DNA of 64,000 bases, taken from NCBI RefSeq assembly GCF_006228385.1, contig NZ_CP039852.1, positions 1,566,001 to 1,630,000 of the forward strand. Reading direction: 5' to 3'. The notes beneath the pieces are model-generated. The model did no database searches. It was not told where the DNA came from and saw only the letters and a list, made by a program, of their open reading frames with translations. This DNA is from Salinimonas iocasae. Lineage in GTDB: Bacteria; Pseudomonadota; Gammaproteobacteria; Enterobacterales; Alteromonadaceae. The position numbers and the translations under genes are program-made. Positions 34,112-43,025 of this stretch are shown here, piece after piece; the stretch's first letter is position 1, and the number at the start of each line of letters is the position of its first letter.

Positions 34112-35479
34112 CTATATTACCCGTGAATAGCGGTGGGTAATATCAGGCTGACTGAGATAAGCATCAAATGTGCTGCAGATTGTGCGGATCAGCAATCGGG
34201 CATTCTCGCTGACTTCAATTCCCTCATCTGTAAGGGTAACAAGCTTGTCCTCTACAAATGGCGCCAGTCCGGCGAGTTCCCGTGCAAAGTATGTCTGAGG
34301 ACAAACACCAAACTTTGCTGTCACCTGGGTATAGGATAATTGCAGGTTGCACATTAATGACTGGATAACAAAGCGCCTTATTCTGTCGTCATCGTTAAGG
34401 CGGCAGCCTGCTGCAGACAACGACTTACCTGCGTCCAGTTTTGCGTAATACTCATTAAGCTGTTTAGGGTTCTGGCTGTACGCGCGTTGCGTTTCACTGA
34501 TAGATGAGACGCCCAGCCCCAGCATGTCCAGATCATCATGGGTGGTATATCCCTGAAAGTTCCGGTGCAATTTTCCGTTTTGCTTTGCACTACACAACTC
34601 ATCACCCGGTAAAGCAAAGTGGTCCATACCTATCATAACGTAGCCTGCGTCAGTAAGCTGGCGGATGGCCAGCTCCATCAGTGTCAGCTTCTGGTCTGGT
34701 GACGGTAGCCAGCTATCTTTTATTTTTCGCTGCGCAGCAAAACGAGAAGGTAAATGTGCGTAACTGAACAGTGAAATTCGCTCAGGCGCCATGGATTGTA
34801 CATGGGCAAGGGTGGTGGCGAAGGTTTCCGTATTCTGGTGAGGCAGGCCATAAATTAAATCCAGATTGACCGATGAAAAACCAATGGTTTTCGCATGGCT
34901 GACCAGAGCCGCGATATGACCTGTATCCTGAACACGGTTAATGGTTTGCTGAACCTGATGATCGGTATCCTGTAGTCCGAATGACACCCGGTTGAAGCCT
35001 AACTGCACCAACCAGCCCAGATATGAGCGGTCGGTATGTCGGGGGTCCAGTTCTATACTGATTTGGGCGTCCGCTGTTATCAAAAAATGCCGCCTTAATA
35101 GCGCCATTAACCGGGTATGCTGCGCAATAGTAAGGAAACTGGGCGAGCCGCCTCCCAGATGTATTTGCTTCACTTGTCTGTGTGCTGTGAAGGCACTGCG
35201 CTGAATTATCTCTTTCTCCAGATAGTTCAGGTAGCGCTCTGCGCGATCCTGGTGTCGCGTTACGATCTTGTTGCACCCGCAATAAAAGCACAGACTGTGA
35301 CAAAACGGAATATGAATATAAATAGATGAATCACGGGCCTCAGACGCGCTATCATCAATTAACAACTCAGTATCTTCAAACGGTGTGAACTGAAGCGCCG
35401 TGGGATAAGACGTGTAGCGCGGGCCGTTAATATTGTACTTCGCGGCAATTGTCCGGTCGATGATGGCGGGTATAGACAT
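34112..35479 (-). CDS. hemN: Oxygen-independent coproporphyrinogen III oxidase HemN
   Basis: A 455-aa radical-SAM enzyme that decarboxylates coproporphyrinogen III to protoporphyrinogen IX without oxygen, allowing haem synthesis in anoxia. The cluster motif is CHSLCFYCGC, with Cys60, Cys64 and Cys67 and an extra Cys69 as in E. coli HemN. NGPRYTSYPTA precedes it, and HLGGGSPSFL, SIELDPRHTD, VSFGLQDTD and GIGMDHFALP-like VMIGMDHFALP follow. The HemN C-terminal domain is complete. It is monocistronic and convergent with modC; a 9-bp inverted repeat (34114-34122 and 34135-34143) overlaps its last codons. No FNR box was seen directly upstream. Confidence 0.95.
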   Translation of the reverse strand: MSIPAIIDRTIAAKYNINGPRYTSYPTALQFTPFEDTELLIDDSASEARDSSIYIHIPFCHSLCFYCGCNKIVTRHQDRAERYLNYLEKEIIQRSAFTAHRQVKQIHLGGGSPSFLTIAQHTRLMALLRRHFLITADAQISIELDPRHTDRSYLGWLVQLGFNRVSFGLQDTDHQVQQTINRVQDTGHIAALVSHAKTIGFSSVNLDLIYGLPHQNTETFATTLAHVQSMAPERISLFSYAHLPSRFAAQRKIKDSWLPSPDQKLTLMELAIRQLTDAGYVMIGMDHFALPGDELCSAKQNGKLHRNFQGYTTHDDLDMLGLGVSSISETQRAYSQNPKQLNEYYAKLDAGKSLSAAGCRLNDDDRIRRFVIQSLMCNLQLSYTQVTAKFGVCPQTYFARELAGLAPFVEDKLVTLTDEGIEVSENARLLIRTICSTFDAYLSQPDITHRYSRVI

Positions 35480-35814
35480 GTAAAAAGCTCTGTGAGGTGT
35501 TTAGTGCAAGTCTAACCGGGTACAGCAAGAGGCGCTTTGCGCCAGATCAAACCAACACAAAGATACAGCACGGCGCTACAGACAGGCTTGAAACGGATAC
35601 CACAGAAACTCAAAAAGCCGGTTGCAGGACTTATACGTATGTAACTGTCGTAACGCTATGTATTACTCACTGTCTTTGAGAGGGCGCTGTTTGCCTCATA
35701 ATACGCAACGGGGCGTATCAGAACGATGAATAAGCGCATATTCACAAGAGTAATTACACTTGTTCTTCGGGTTTTTCTACTATGGAGTCAGTCACCCATA
35801 CAGCACGGAATTTT
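35480..35814. other. 335-bp divergent intergenic region
   Basis: No gene is supported. It must carry promoters for hemN (minus) and for the histidine phosphatase operon (plus). CATAAT near 35696 could be a -10 element, directly followed by a small palindrome ATACGC-AACGGG-GCGTAT at 35701-35718, placed like an operator over the transcription start. A 60-aa frame at 35497-35679 has no ribosome-binding site. Confidence 0.4.
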
Positions 35815-36498
35815 ATGACAGAAATTTATCTGGTAAGGCATGGTCAGGCCTCTATGGGGCAAGAGAACTACGATGTTCTCAGTGCGTTAGGTGAGCAACA
35901 GGCGCAGTGGCTTGCCAGTTATTTTGACGAACATAACGTGCAGTTCGATCAGATGTACTGCGGTACCCTGCAACGGCAAATAGATACGTTAGCGCCTGTC
36001 TACCGGGTCCTGGCCAGTAAATCTGAATCGCTTGATGAGCCGCAGCAGCTCCCCGCGTTTAACGAATTTGATTTTATGCAGGTTATCCGATTATTTCTGC
36101 AACAGAATCCCGGGCATCATAGCGATACACCTACGGCAAAGTACTGGTTCCGCCTGTTGAAGCTCAGCATGAATGCGTGGAGCACCGATTCGCTTCCTCA
36201 TTCACCTGACACTGAGCGCTGGGCTGATTTTGTCAGCCGCGTAAGCAGCGGGCTTTCACAATGCTGTGAAAACAATAGCAAACGGGTATTGGTAGCCACA
36301 TCTGGTGGAGTGATTGCCTGCGTTGTTGGCACCGCGCTGGGCTTAGATGCCCGGCAAGTCGTTCGGTTGAATTTACAAATACAGAACGCCAGTATTACAC
36401 GTCTGTTCAAGGGGCGTGACGGCTGGTCACTTCACTCTTTTAATGCGCTGCCGCACATGAGCTGTGCATCGCGCGCTGACAAAATAACCTATGCCTGA
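35815..36498 (+). CDS. Histidine phosphatase family protein
   Basis: A 227-aa phosphoglycerate-mutase-like phosphatase. The catalytic motif LVRHGQAS lies at about residues 6-13 (catalytic His), Arg in [11 protein letters not shown] follows, and the second catalytic His is replaced in its usual context by [11 protein letters not shown] near residue 161, so the exact histidine should be checked. GGAA precedes the ATG at 35815; an ATG at 35782 lacks a ribosome-binding site. It is first in a tight unit with the dehydrogenase, kinase and reductase genes (8-base overlap or 13-base gap to the next start). It may remove a phosphate from a pathway intermediate, but this is inference. Confidence 0.85.
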   Translation: MTEIYLVRHGQASMGQENYDVLSALGEQQAQWLASYFDEHNVQFDQMYCGTLQRQIDTLAPVYRVLASKSESLDEPQQLPAFNEFDFMQVIRLFLQQNPGHHSDTPTAKYWFRLLKLSMNAWSTDSLPHSPDTERWADFVSRVSSGLSQCCENNSKRVLVATSGGVIACVVGTALGLDARQVVRLNLQIQNASITRLFKGRDGWSLHSFNALPHMSCASRADKITYA

Positions 36499-36511
36499 AA
36501 AAGGAACGAGC

Positions 36512-37732
36512 ATGCATTTCGAGTATAACGACAAAACAACCACTCTTGCTAAAAAGCTCAGTGCTTTTATGGAAAAGCACGTCTATCCGATAGAGCAGTC
36601 CTACACCCAAAGTTTTTTGAACAGCCCCACGCCGTGGAAAACGCCAGCCATTATCGATGAGCTAAAAGAAGAAGCGAGAGCTCAGGGGCTTTGGAACCTC
36701 TTCCTGCCAGAGGAGTATCTTCCTTATGGTGCCGGATTGAGTAATCTGGAGTATGCGCCGCTTTGCGAGATTATGGGGCGGGTACCGTTTTCGTCTGAGA
36801 TTTTTAACTGTAGCGCGCCTGATACCGGCAATATGGAAGTGTTGGCGAAGTACGGTTCTGATACGCAAAAAGCAACATGGCTTGAGCCGCTTCTGGAAGG
36901 CAGAATTCGATCAGGTTTTGCAATGACTGAGCCTGATGTTGCGTCAAGCGATGCGACAAATATCGAAACGTCAATTGAGAAAAAACAGGATAGTTACGTC
37001 ATCAACGGCCATAAATGGTACACCAGTGGCGCGATGAACGAAGACTGTAAAATAATGATAGTCATGGGCAAAACCGACCCGACGGCACCCAGACATAAGC
37101 AACAATCACAAATACTTGTTCCTATGGACACCCCCGGAGTGACTGTTCGTCGGCCAATGGCGGCGATGGGGTATCTGGATGAGCCGGTAGGCCATGCAGA
37201 GATCCTTTTTGATAACGTTACGGTGCCTGCCGAGAATATTATTCTGGGTGAGGGGCGCGGTTTTGAAATAGCACAGGGGCGCCTCGGCCCGGGGCGTATT
37301 CATCATTGCATGCGGCTGATAGGGTGCGCGCAGCGTGCACTGGATATGGCCTGCCAGCGCGTTAATCAGCGCGAGGCGTTTGGAAAGCCGTTAGCAAAGC
37401 AGCAGTCTGTTCGCGAGTCTGTCGCCCAGATGCACTGCGATGTAGAACAGGCTCGTTTGCTGACATTAAAAGCGGCAGACCAGATGGACCGCCATGGTAA
37501 TAAAGTTGCCAAAGACCTTATCGCCGCAATTAAAATCGTGGCACCGGCCATGGCGTGCAAAGTGATTGATGAAGCCATTCAGATGCATGGTGCACTGGGC
37601 ACCAGTCAGGACACACCACTGGCCGGGATGTACGCATACGCACGTACCATCAGACTGGCAGACGGGCCCGATCAGGTGCATATGATGCAGTTGGGTAAAA
37701 GCCTTATTGAAAAGCAGCAGGAGGCTAAGTAA
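36512..37732 (+). CDS. Acyl-CoA dehydrogenase (ACAD10/11-like)
   Basis: A 406-aa FAD flavoenzyme. The ATG at 36512 has AAGGA seven bases upstream; an ATG at 36491 overlaps the previous gene. Motifs: [18 protein letters not shown] (substrate and FAD loop), [24 protein letters not shown] near residue 257, [12 protein letters not shown], and [35 protein letters not shown] C-terminus in parts. This C-terminal pattern is that of the ACAD10/ACAD11 group. It overlaps the phosphotransferase gene by one base (TAATG). In ACAD11 these two activities are fused and act on 4-hydroxyacyl-CoAs, so a split version is plausible here. Confidence 0.92.
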   Translation: MHFEYNDKTTTLAKKLSAFMEKHVYPIEQSYTQSFLNSPTPWKTPAIIDELKEEARAQGLWNLFLPEEYLPYGAGLSNLEYAPLCEIMGRVPFSSEIFNCSAPDTGNMEVLAKYGSDTQKATWLEPLLEGRIRSGFAMTEPDVASSDATNIETSIEKKQDSYVINGHKWYTSGAMNEDCKIMIVMGKTDPTAPRHKQQSQILVPMDTPGVTVRRPMAAMGYLDEPVGHAEILFDNVTVPAENIILGEGRGFEIAQGRLGPGRIHHCMRLIGCAQRALDMACQRVNQREAFGKPLAKQQSVRESVAQMHCDVEQARLLTLKAADQMDRHGNKVAKDLIAAIKIVAPAMACKVIDEAIQMHGALGTSQDTPLAGMYAYARTIRLADGPDQVHMMQLGKSLIEKQQEAK

Positions 37733-38757
37733 TGAGCGTTAGTCAGCTAGATCTTGTGGCTTTAAATACCTATCTAAGCCACAGTGCGAACAGTATTGGC
37801 CAAATAACGGATTATAAAAAGTTTACCGGTGGTCAGTCTAACCCTACATTTTTATTGTCTACCGCTTCAGGCAGTTTTGTACTAAGAAGACAGCCTCCCG
37901 GTAAGCTTCTTAAATCCGCCCATGCGGTAGACCGGGAATACCGGGTCATCGAGGCTTTGCAAGGCTCCAGTGTGCCGGTCCCTGCGGTACATCACCTATG
38001 TCGCGACACCGAGGTGCTGGGTAGTATGTTTTACATTATGGAGTATGTGTCAGGCGACATATTCTGGGACGCAGCGCTTAAGGATATCCCGGATAACCAA
38101 ACCCGTGCAGACATGTATGACAATATGAACCAGGTGCTGGCCAATCTTCATGATGTTGATATTGCTGCAGCAGGCCTTGAAGATTTTGGTAAACCGGGAA
38201 ATTATTTCGAACGTCAGGTCGAGCGTTGGACGCAACAGTACCGTGCCTCAGAAACAAGCAATCAGCCTTCGATGGAAGATTTAATGGATTACCTGAAACA
38301 GAATTTGCCTGCAGACGACGGGCAGGTGTCGCTGGTTCACGGTGATTTCCGGCTTGATAATATGATGTTCTCAGCACAGCGCACTATCAATGCCGTGTTG
38401 GACTGGGAGTTGTCTACTCTGGGCCATCCCTACGCCGACCTTGCTTATCAGTGCATGCAACTAAGGCTACCGGCAAATCTTCCCCAGGCCCCTGGGCTCG
38501 GAGGATTGGATCGGTCTGCACTGGGTATTCCTACAGAACAGGAATATATTGCCAAATATTGTCAGCGACGTAACCTGGCAGATATAGAGCGCTGGCCGTT
38601 TTATCTGGCCTTTAGTTTTTTCAGATTGGCTGCCATTATTCAGGGGGTCGTCAAGCGGGCTCAGGATGGTAATGCATCCAGCGACAAAGCAAAAGAATTA
38701 GGCACGATGGTGGGGCCGCTTGCTGATATGGCACTGCAAATTATTAGGAAGGAATAA
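37732..38757 (+). CDS. APH-family phosphotransferase (ACAD10/11 or LvaA-like kinase)
   Basis: A 341-aa kinase-like protein of the aminoglycoside-phosphotransferase fold. The nucleotide loop FTGGQSNPTFLL is near residue 32, then LRRQPPGKLLKSAHAVDREYRV in parts, the catalytic loop VHGDFRLDNMMF near residue 202, and the metal motif AVLDWELSTLGHP. Antibiotic kinases differ in these motifs; this is the branch found fused to acyl-CoA dehydrogenase in ACAD10/11 and as LvaA in levulinate catabolism. It starts one base inside the dehydrogenase stop. Predicted to phosphorylate a hydroxyacyl-CoA. An LvaB-like partner was not seen. Confidence 0.88.
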   Translation: MSVSQLDLVALNTYLSHSANSIGQITDYKKFTGGQSNPTFLLSTASGSFVLRRQPPGKLLKSAHAVDREYRVIEALQGSSVPVPAVHHLCRDTEVLGSMFYIMEYVSGDIFWDAALKDIPDNQTRADMYDNMNQVLANLHDVDIAAAGLEDFGKPGNYFERQVERWTQQYRASETSNQPSMEDLMDYLKQNLPADDGQVSLVHGDFRLDNMMFSAQRTINAVLDWELSTLGHPYADLAYQCMQLRLPANLPQAPGLGGLDRSALGIPTEQEYIAKYCQRRNLADIERWPFYLAFSFFRLAAIIQGVVKRAQDGNASSDKAKELGTMVGPLADMALQIIRKE

Positions 38758-38760
38758 GAC

Positions 38761-39750
38761 ATGTCTGAACAAAAAATGAAAGCAGTGGTCTGTCATGACT
38801 TCGGTCCGCTATCAGATTTAACTGTTGAAGGTATACCGGTGCCTGACATCAGGCCGGATGAAGTGCTGATCGATGTTGACGCTGCCGGTGTGAACTTTCC
38901 GGATGCACTGTTGGTTCAGGGGCTTTATCAGATTCAGCCAGAAACACCATTCACCCCGGGATGCGAGGTAGCCGGTACAGTTATTCAGGCAGGAGCCCGC
39001 GTATCGCATTTATCCGTAGGACAGCGAGTTGTCGGTGTCTGTCAAATCGGTGGCTATGCGCAGAAGGTCGCAATAAACGCCGCGCAAGTGATGCCTTTAC
39101 CGGATTTTATTCCATCGGAAGAAGCCGCCGCGTTGGTGACTGCACATGCTACGGCGCACCATGCACTTAAACAAAGAGCACAGCTACAGGCGGGTGAAAC
39201 ACTGGTTGTTACTGGAGCGGCGGGTGGTACAGGTTTAGCTGCTGTACAAATAGGTAAAGCGATGGGCGCCCGGGTAATAGCAGTGTGCTCCAGCGCGGAA
39301 AAACTTGAATTGGCGAAAAAGCATGGCGCTGACGAAGGGATTAATTACACAGAAGAAGACCTTAAGGAAACAGTAAAATCTTTGACTAATGGTAATGGTG
39401 CCGACGTTGTGTATGAATGCGTCGGTGGTGATAGCTTCGATGCGATGAGCCGGGCTATGGCATGGGGAGGGCGTCTATTGGTTGTTGGATTCGCCAGTGG
39501 CCAGATTCCACGATTACCAGTCAACCTGACACTGGTAAAAGGATATTCAGTAGTGGGTGTTTTTTGGGGCGTCTTCACTCAAAAGCAGCCTCGCGTTTTT
39601 AACGAAAATATGAAAGAGCTGATGGGGTGGTATCAGCAGGGAAAAGTAAAAGTTGTTATTGATGCTCGATTTACTCTTGAGCAGGCCACTCAGGCACTGG
39701 AGTTTATGACAGACAGAAAAGTAAAAGGAAAGGTTGTCCTGACAATGTAG
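38761..39750 (+). CDS. NADPH:quinone oxidoreductase family protein (MDR)
   Basis: A 329-aa zinc-independent medium-chain reductase. GroES-like N-terminal part with AAGVNFPDALLVQGLYQ; nucleotide loop VTGAAGGTGLAAVQIGKA near residues 149-166 (the AxxGxxG type typical of NADPH quinone reductases); and GADVVYECVGGDSFD. Zinc-binding cysteines of alcohol dehydrogenases are absent. It begins three bases after the phosphotransferase stop and ends the operon at a strong terminator. It could reduce an enoyl-CoA or quinone in the same pathway. Confidence 0.92.
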   Translation: MSEQKMKAVVCHDFGPLSDLTVEGIPVPDIRPDEVLIDVDAAGVNFPDALLVQGLYQIQPETPFTPGCEVAGTVIQAGARVSHLSVGQRVVGVCQIGGYAQKVAINAAQVMPLPDFIPSEEAAALVTAHATAHHALKQRAQLQAGETLVVTGAAGGTGLAAVQIGKAMGARVIAVCSSAEKLELAKKHGADEGINYTEEDLKETVKSLTNGNGADVVYECVGGDSFDAMSRAMAWGGRLLVVGFASGQIPRLPVNLTLVKGYSVVGVFWGVFTQKQPRVFNENMKELMGWYQQGKVKVVIDARFTLEQATQALEFMTDRKVKGKVVLTM

Positions 39751-39768
39751 CTGGCACAATATCAAAAA

Positions 39769-39793
39769 AACAGCCCCGAATGGGGCTGTTCTT
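39769..39793 (+). terminator. Terminator of the phosphatase-dehydrogenase-kinase-reductase operon
   Basis: AACAGCCCC and GGGGCTGTT form a 9-bp stem around GAAT, preceded by an A run and followed by CTTTG. Confidence 0.8.
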
Positions 39794-40035
39794 TGATGCA
39801 GAGTAAATTCTGCAAACATACTGGCACGGCATCCTGCCATTTTAATATGTAAGTCGAAGCATCAGTAGCAGCGACCCGAAAAATTACCTGCAATATAACG
39901 ATAATTGTGACGAAATCGTTTTATTGATGGGGCACTGCGAGATGCCCTTCTATTAAAGCTAATTTTTTCGCCTTATAAAAGCGAAAAACTCATACAAACG
40001 TATTACTTGTTATACTGCCTATCTTGGTATATCTG

Positions 40036-40803
40036 TTACCAGGCGCTCATCGCCCCATCAATTGCAACAGACTGTCCACTCATAAATGAGTTAGCGGGTG
40101 ACAGCATCAATATCATTGCACTTACGACCTCCTGAGGGTCAGCCATACGCTTCATCGGGCTTCCCATGACAAGTTGCGCCCGGCTCTCTTCTGTGGTGAA
40201 ACCGCCTTTATCCAGAAGACTTGTAGGACTGAAGAACGGGCAAATAGCGTTGACCTGGATGTTTTTACGGCCGTACTCTACCGCTGCTGTCTTGGTCAGT
40301 CCGACAACGCCGTGCTTAACCGCAGAGTAAGGGGCAGCTTTCGGTGCGCCACCTAATCCTGCCATTGAGCTGACATTAAGTACATGTCCCTTACCGTTAC
40401 TCAACATGGCAGGAATCTGATACTTCATCCCCAGAAACACCCCTTTAAGATTAACATTGAATTGTGCATCAATAGTTTCTGCGTCAAGGGTATGAAGTGC
40501 ACCGGGAATATGAGCAATGCCAGCATTATTAACGGCAATATCCAGTTTGCCATAGCTTTCCAGCGCCAGTTCAACCAATGATTTATGCGCCGACTCATCT
40601 GAAACGTCGGCAGCCATACTTACCACATCACCGCCAGCCTCACGCAAATCCTTTACCGCTGCGGCCAGCAACTCTTCGTTAATATCGGCTAACACCAGTT
40701 TGCAACCCCGATAAGCAAGCGCATCTGCCAGCAGTCGGCCGAAGCCGTCCGCTGCGCCGGTAATGATTGCAACCTGACCCTGAAAGTTGAGGAGTGGATC
40801 CAT
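40036..40803 (-). CDS. SDR family oxidoreductase
   Basis: A 255-aa short-chain dehydrogenase. Rossmann loop TGAADGFGR near residues 16-24, VNNAGIAHIPG near 92, catalytic Ser in NVSSMAG, and catalytic YSAVKHG (Tyr and Lys four apart). The C-terminus has the classical SGQSVAIDGAMSAW. AAGGA precedes the ATG. It lies between the kinase/dehydrogenase operon and a second acyl-CoA dehydrogenase, so it probably oxidises a hydroxyacyl-CoA or secondary alcohol in fatty-acid or hydroxyacid catabolism. It is divergent from 41040. Confidence 0.93.
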   Translation of the reverse strand: MDPLLNFQGQVAIITGAADGFGRLLADALAYRGCKLVLADINEELLAAAVKDLREAGGDVVSMAADVSDESAHKSLVELALESYGKLDIAVNNAGIAHIPGALHTLDAETIDAQFNVNLKGVFLGMKYQIPAMLSNGKGHVLNVSSMAGLGGAPKAAPYSAVKHGVVGLTKTAAVEYGRKNIQVNAICPFFSPTSLLDKGGFTTEESRAQLVMGSPMKRMADPQEVVSAMILMLSPANSFMSGQSVAIDGAMSAW

Positions 40804-40928
40804 GCTGATTCCTTCTTGTGTTAGTTGTCATTGAATAGTTGTTACTGCTTACAAAAGGGAAAGTTTATTTAACGATGTAGCAGTGATGCCCCAGCATAAC
40901 GCCGATAACGCCTCTTAGTATTCAAATT

Positions 40929-40990
40929 AGTGATAGTTGGTTATTAGCTCAATCAACTTGGCTGATTAGTTCTGCTTACTTACTATCACT
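40929..40990. promoter_or_regulatory. Paired inverted half-sites between SDR and acyl-CoA dehydrogenase genes
   Basis: AGTGATAGT (40929-40937) and ACTATCACT (40982-40990) are perfect 9-base inverted repeats 44 bases apart, with AATCA-N7-TGATT at 40951-40968 between them. The placement in a divergent promoter suggests binding by a dimeric regulator with looping. The regulator is unknown. Confidence 0.35.
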
Positions 40991-41039
40991 GTATACGGTG
41001 TGTCATCACCATGGTCTGTAAGCACTAACAGGACTTGAT

Positions 41040-42836
41040 ATGGAAAACTATCGTTCACCGCAACGCGATGCGGCCTTTGTAGCCTACGAGCTATTCGACT
41101 TTCAGTCACACTACGAAGCACTGGATCTGGAAGATGTCAGTCCGGATTTGGTCAAAGCCATTCATGCTGAAGCAGCAAAATTTGCTGATAACGTCCTTGC
41201 GCCGATTAATCAGAGTGGCGATCAGGAAGGGTGTCACTGGAATGATGGAGAAGTCACCACGCCTGAAGGATTTAAGGAAGCATACAAGCAATACGTAGAA
41301 GGCGGCTGGCCAAGTATGTCACACCCGCCGGAATGGGGCGGGCAGGGCTTGCCCTACTCACTGGCCACATCTATTGCAGAGTTTTTTTCCGGCGCAAATC
41401 ATTCATGGGCCATGTACCCGGGTCTTTCACAAGGATGTATTTCGACAATTCTGGCCCATGGCACCGATGCATTAAAGCAAAAATTTTTGCCTAAGCTCAT
41501 TGAAGGCCAGTGGACAGGAACGATGTGTCTTACCGAAGCGCATTGCGGTTCTGATTTGGGGATGTTGCGTTGTAAGGCAGAACCTAATGATGATGGCTCA
41601 TATACCCTTACCGGCACCAAAATTTTCATCTCCGCCGGCGAGCATGATTTTGCGGACAATATTGTGCATATTGTGCTGGCCCGCCTGCCAGATGCGCCAG
41701 CAGGAACCAAAGGAATTTCATTATTCATCGTGCCTAAATTCAATGTCAGCGATGATGGTGAGCTGGCAGATCGCAATCAGGTTGAGTGCGGTAGTATCGA
41801 ACACAAAATGGGTATTAAGGCCTCTGCTACCTGTGTAATTAACTTTGACGGCGCAAAAGGCTTTTTGATAGGCGAGCCCAACAGAGGGTTGAACGGTATG
41901 TTCACATTCATGAACATAGCGCGGATCGGGACAGGCCTGGAAGGTATGGCCGCGTCAGAAGCGGCATTACAGGGCTCACTGCGGTATGCAAAAGATCGCA
42001 CCCAGTTTCGTTCGCCTACCCAGAGACAAGGGGAGCGCAGCGCTGACCCCATTATCGTGCATCCTGATGTCAGGCGTATGCTGCTGACCCAGAAAGCCTT
42101 TGCCGAAGGTAGCCGGGCGCTGGCTTATTATTGCATGCAACAGGTTGATATTTCGCAGCGTAGTAAAGATTCTGAATCGGTGCAACTGGCTGAGGCAAGA
42201 CTGGCACTATTAACGCCAATTGTTAAAGCATTCTTTACCGAAACCGCTCAGGAGGCCACTAGCTACGGTATTCAGGTCTACGGTGGTCATGGCTATATCA
42301 GCGAGTGGGGTATGGAGCAACTGGCACGTGATACACGGATCAGCAGTCTGTACGAGGGTACTACAGGTATTCAGTCACTTGATTTACTGGGTCGTAAAGT
42401 GCTCGGTTCAAAAGGCGAATTACTGGCGGTCTTTTTGAAAGAAATCAGCGCATTTTGTGACACTGTGGACGCTGACGAACAAACTGGTTTATGGTGTAAG
42501 CAGCTTGGTCAGGCAATGCAGCAGTGGCAGAAACTAACTGCGACTGTCGGCAAAGCGGCCGGCGCTAATCCCGATGAACTTGGTGCGGCATCAGTCGACT
42601 ATCTGATGTTTTCCGGTTACGTAACGCTGGCCTATTACTGGTTAAAAATGGCAACTGTGGCTAAGCAAAAACTGGCAGAAGGCACATCAGAAACCGATTT
42701 TTATCAGGGTAAAGTCGCAACCGCACAATTCTATTTTGCCCGCTTGTTACCCAGAGCACAATCGCACGCTGCTGCAATAGAAGCTGGCGCAGCGAGCCTG
42801 ATGGATATTGGCGAGGATATGTTCAAAGCTGACTAA
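41040..42836 (+). CDS. Acyl-CoA dehydrogenase with C-terminal extension (DmdC-like)
   Basis: A 598-aa flavoenzyme of the large acyl-CoA dehydrogenase class that includes 3-methylmercaptopropionyl-CoA dehydrogenase DmdC and fatty acyl-CoA dehydrogenases. N-terminal MENYRSPQRDAAFVAYELFD; MCLTEAHCGSDLGMLRC (FAD and substrate loop); GIKASATCVINFD; QVYGGHGYISEWGMEQLARDTRI, then YEGTTGIQSLDLLGRK near residue 438; and a 150-residue C-terminal helical domain. AGGA lies seven bases before the ATG. No dmdB or dmdD gene is adjacent, so DMSP use is not shown; fatty-acid oxidation is equally likely. Confidence 0.92.
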   Translation: MENYRSPQRDAAFVAYELFDFQSHYEALDLEDVSPDLVKAIHAEAAKFADNVLAPINQSGDQEGCHWNDGEVTTPEGFKEAYKQYVEGGWPSMSHPPEWGGQGLPYSLATSIAEFFSGANHSWAMYPGLSQGCISTILAHGTDALKQKFLPKLIEGQWTGTMCLTEAHCGSDLGMLRCKAEPNDDGSYTLTGTKIFISAGEHDFADNIVHIVLARLPDAPAGTKGISLFIVPKFNVSDDGELADRNQVECGSIEHKMGIKASATCVINFDGAKGFLIGEPNRGLNGMFTFMNIARIGTGLEGMAASEAALQGSLRYAKDRTQFRSPTQRQGERSADPIIVHPDVRRMLLTQKAFAEGSRALAYYCMQQVDISQRSKDSESVQLAEARLALLTPIVKAFFTETAQEATSYGIQVYGGHGYISEWGMEQLARDTRISSLYEGTTGIQSLDLLGRKVLGSKGELLAVFLKEISAFCDTVDADEQTGLWCKQLGQAMQQWQKLTATVGKAAGANPDELGAASVDYLMFSGYVTLAYYWLKMATVAKQKLAEGTSETDFYQGKVATAQFYFARLLPRAQSHAAAIEAGAASLMDIGEDMFKAD

Positions 42837-42849
42837 GCCCAATAAGGCG

Positions 42850-42879
42850 AAAAGGTCCCTAAGCAGTGACCTTTTTTTT
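42850..42879 (+). terminator. Terminator after the DmdC-like gene
   Basis: AAAAGGTC and GACCTTTT arms, a ten-base loop and eight T residues, 14 bases after the stop. Confidence 0.85.
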
Positions 42880-42914
42880 GCGCTTTCACAATAACTTTAT
42901 TTTATCGAAACCAA

Positions 42915-42989
42915 AAAACCACCCGAAGGTGGTTTTAGAATGAAGTCGCGGCCCCAGGGAGGGGGCCGCAGTGCGGGAGTTACCCCGCA
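42915..42989 (-). terminator. Three consecutive hairpins downstream of the DUF3718 gene
   Basis: Stems: AAAACCACC/GGTGGTTTT (42915-42936), GCGGCCCC/GGGGCCGC (42948-42969) and TGCGGG/CCCGCA (42972-42989). On the minus strand the last one is followed by TTTTTTGG, so it is the probable terminator of the gene starting at 43421; the other two may protect the mRNA 3' end. Confidence 0.7.
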
Positions 42990-43025
42990 ACCATGTTGAA
43001 TTGGTACATGGCTAATGTAACTGGT

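Noticed and set aside
34114..34143. Perfect 9-bp inverted repeat at the modC-hemN junction as a terminator
   Set aside because: No T run follows the stem on either strand, and it overlaps the last hemN codons. Could be an mRNA end structure but not a standard terminator.
35497..35679. 60-aa plus-strand frame before the histidine phosphatase
   Set aside because: No ribosome-binding site and low-complexity composition; treated as leader DNA.
39964..39988. TTTTTCGC/GCGAAAAA hairpin downstream of the SDR gene as a terminator
   Set aside because: The stem is mostly A-T and lacks a separate T run on the minus strand after it; support too weak to list.
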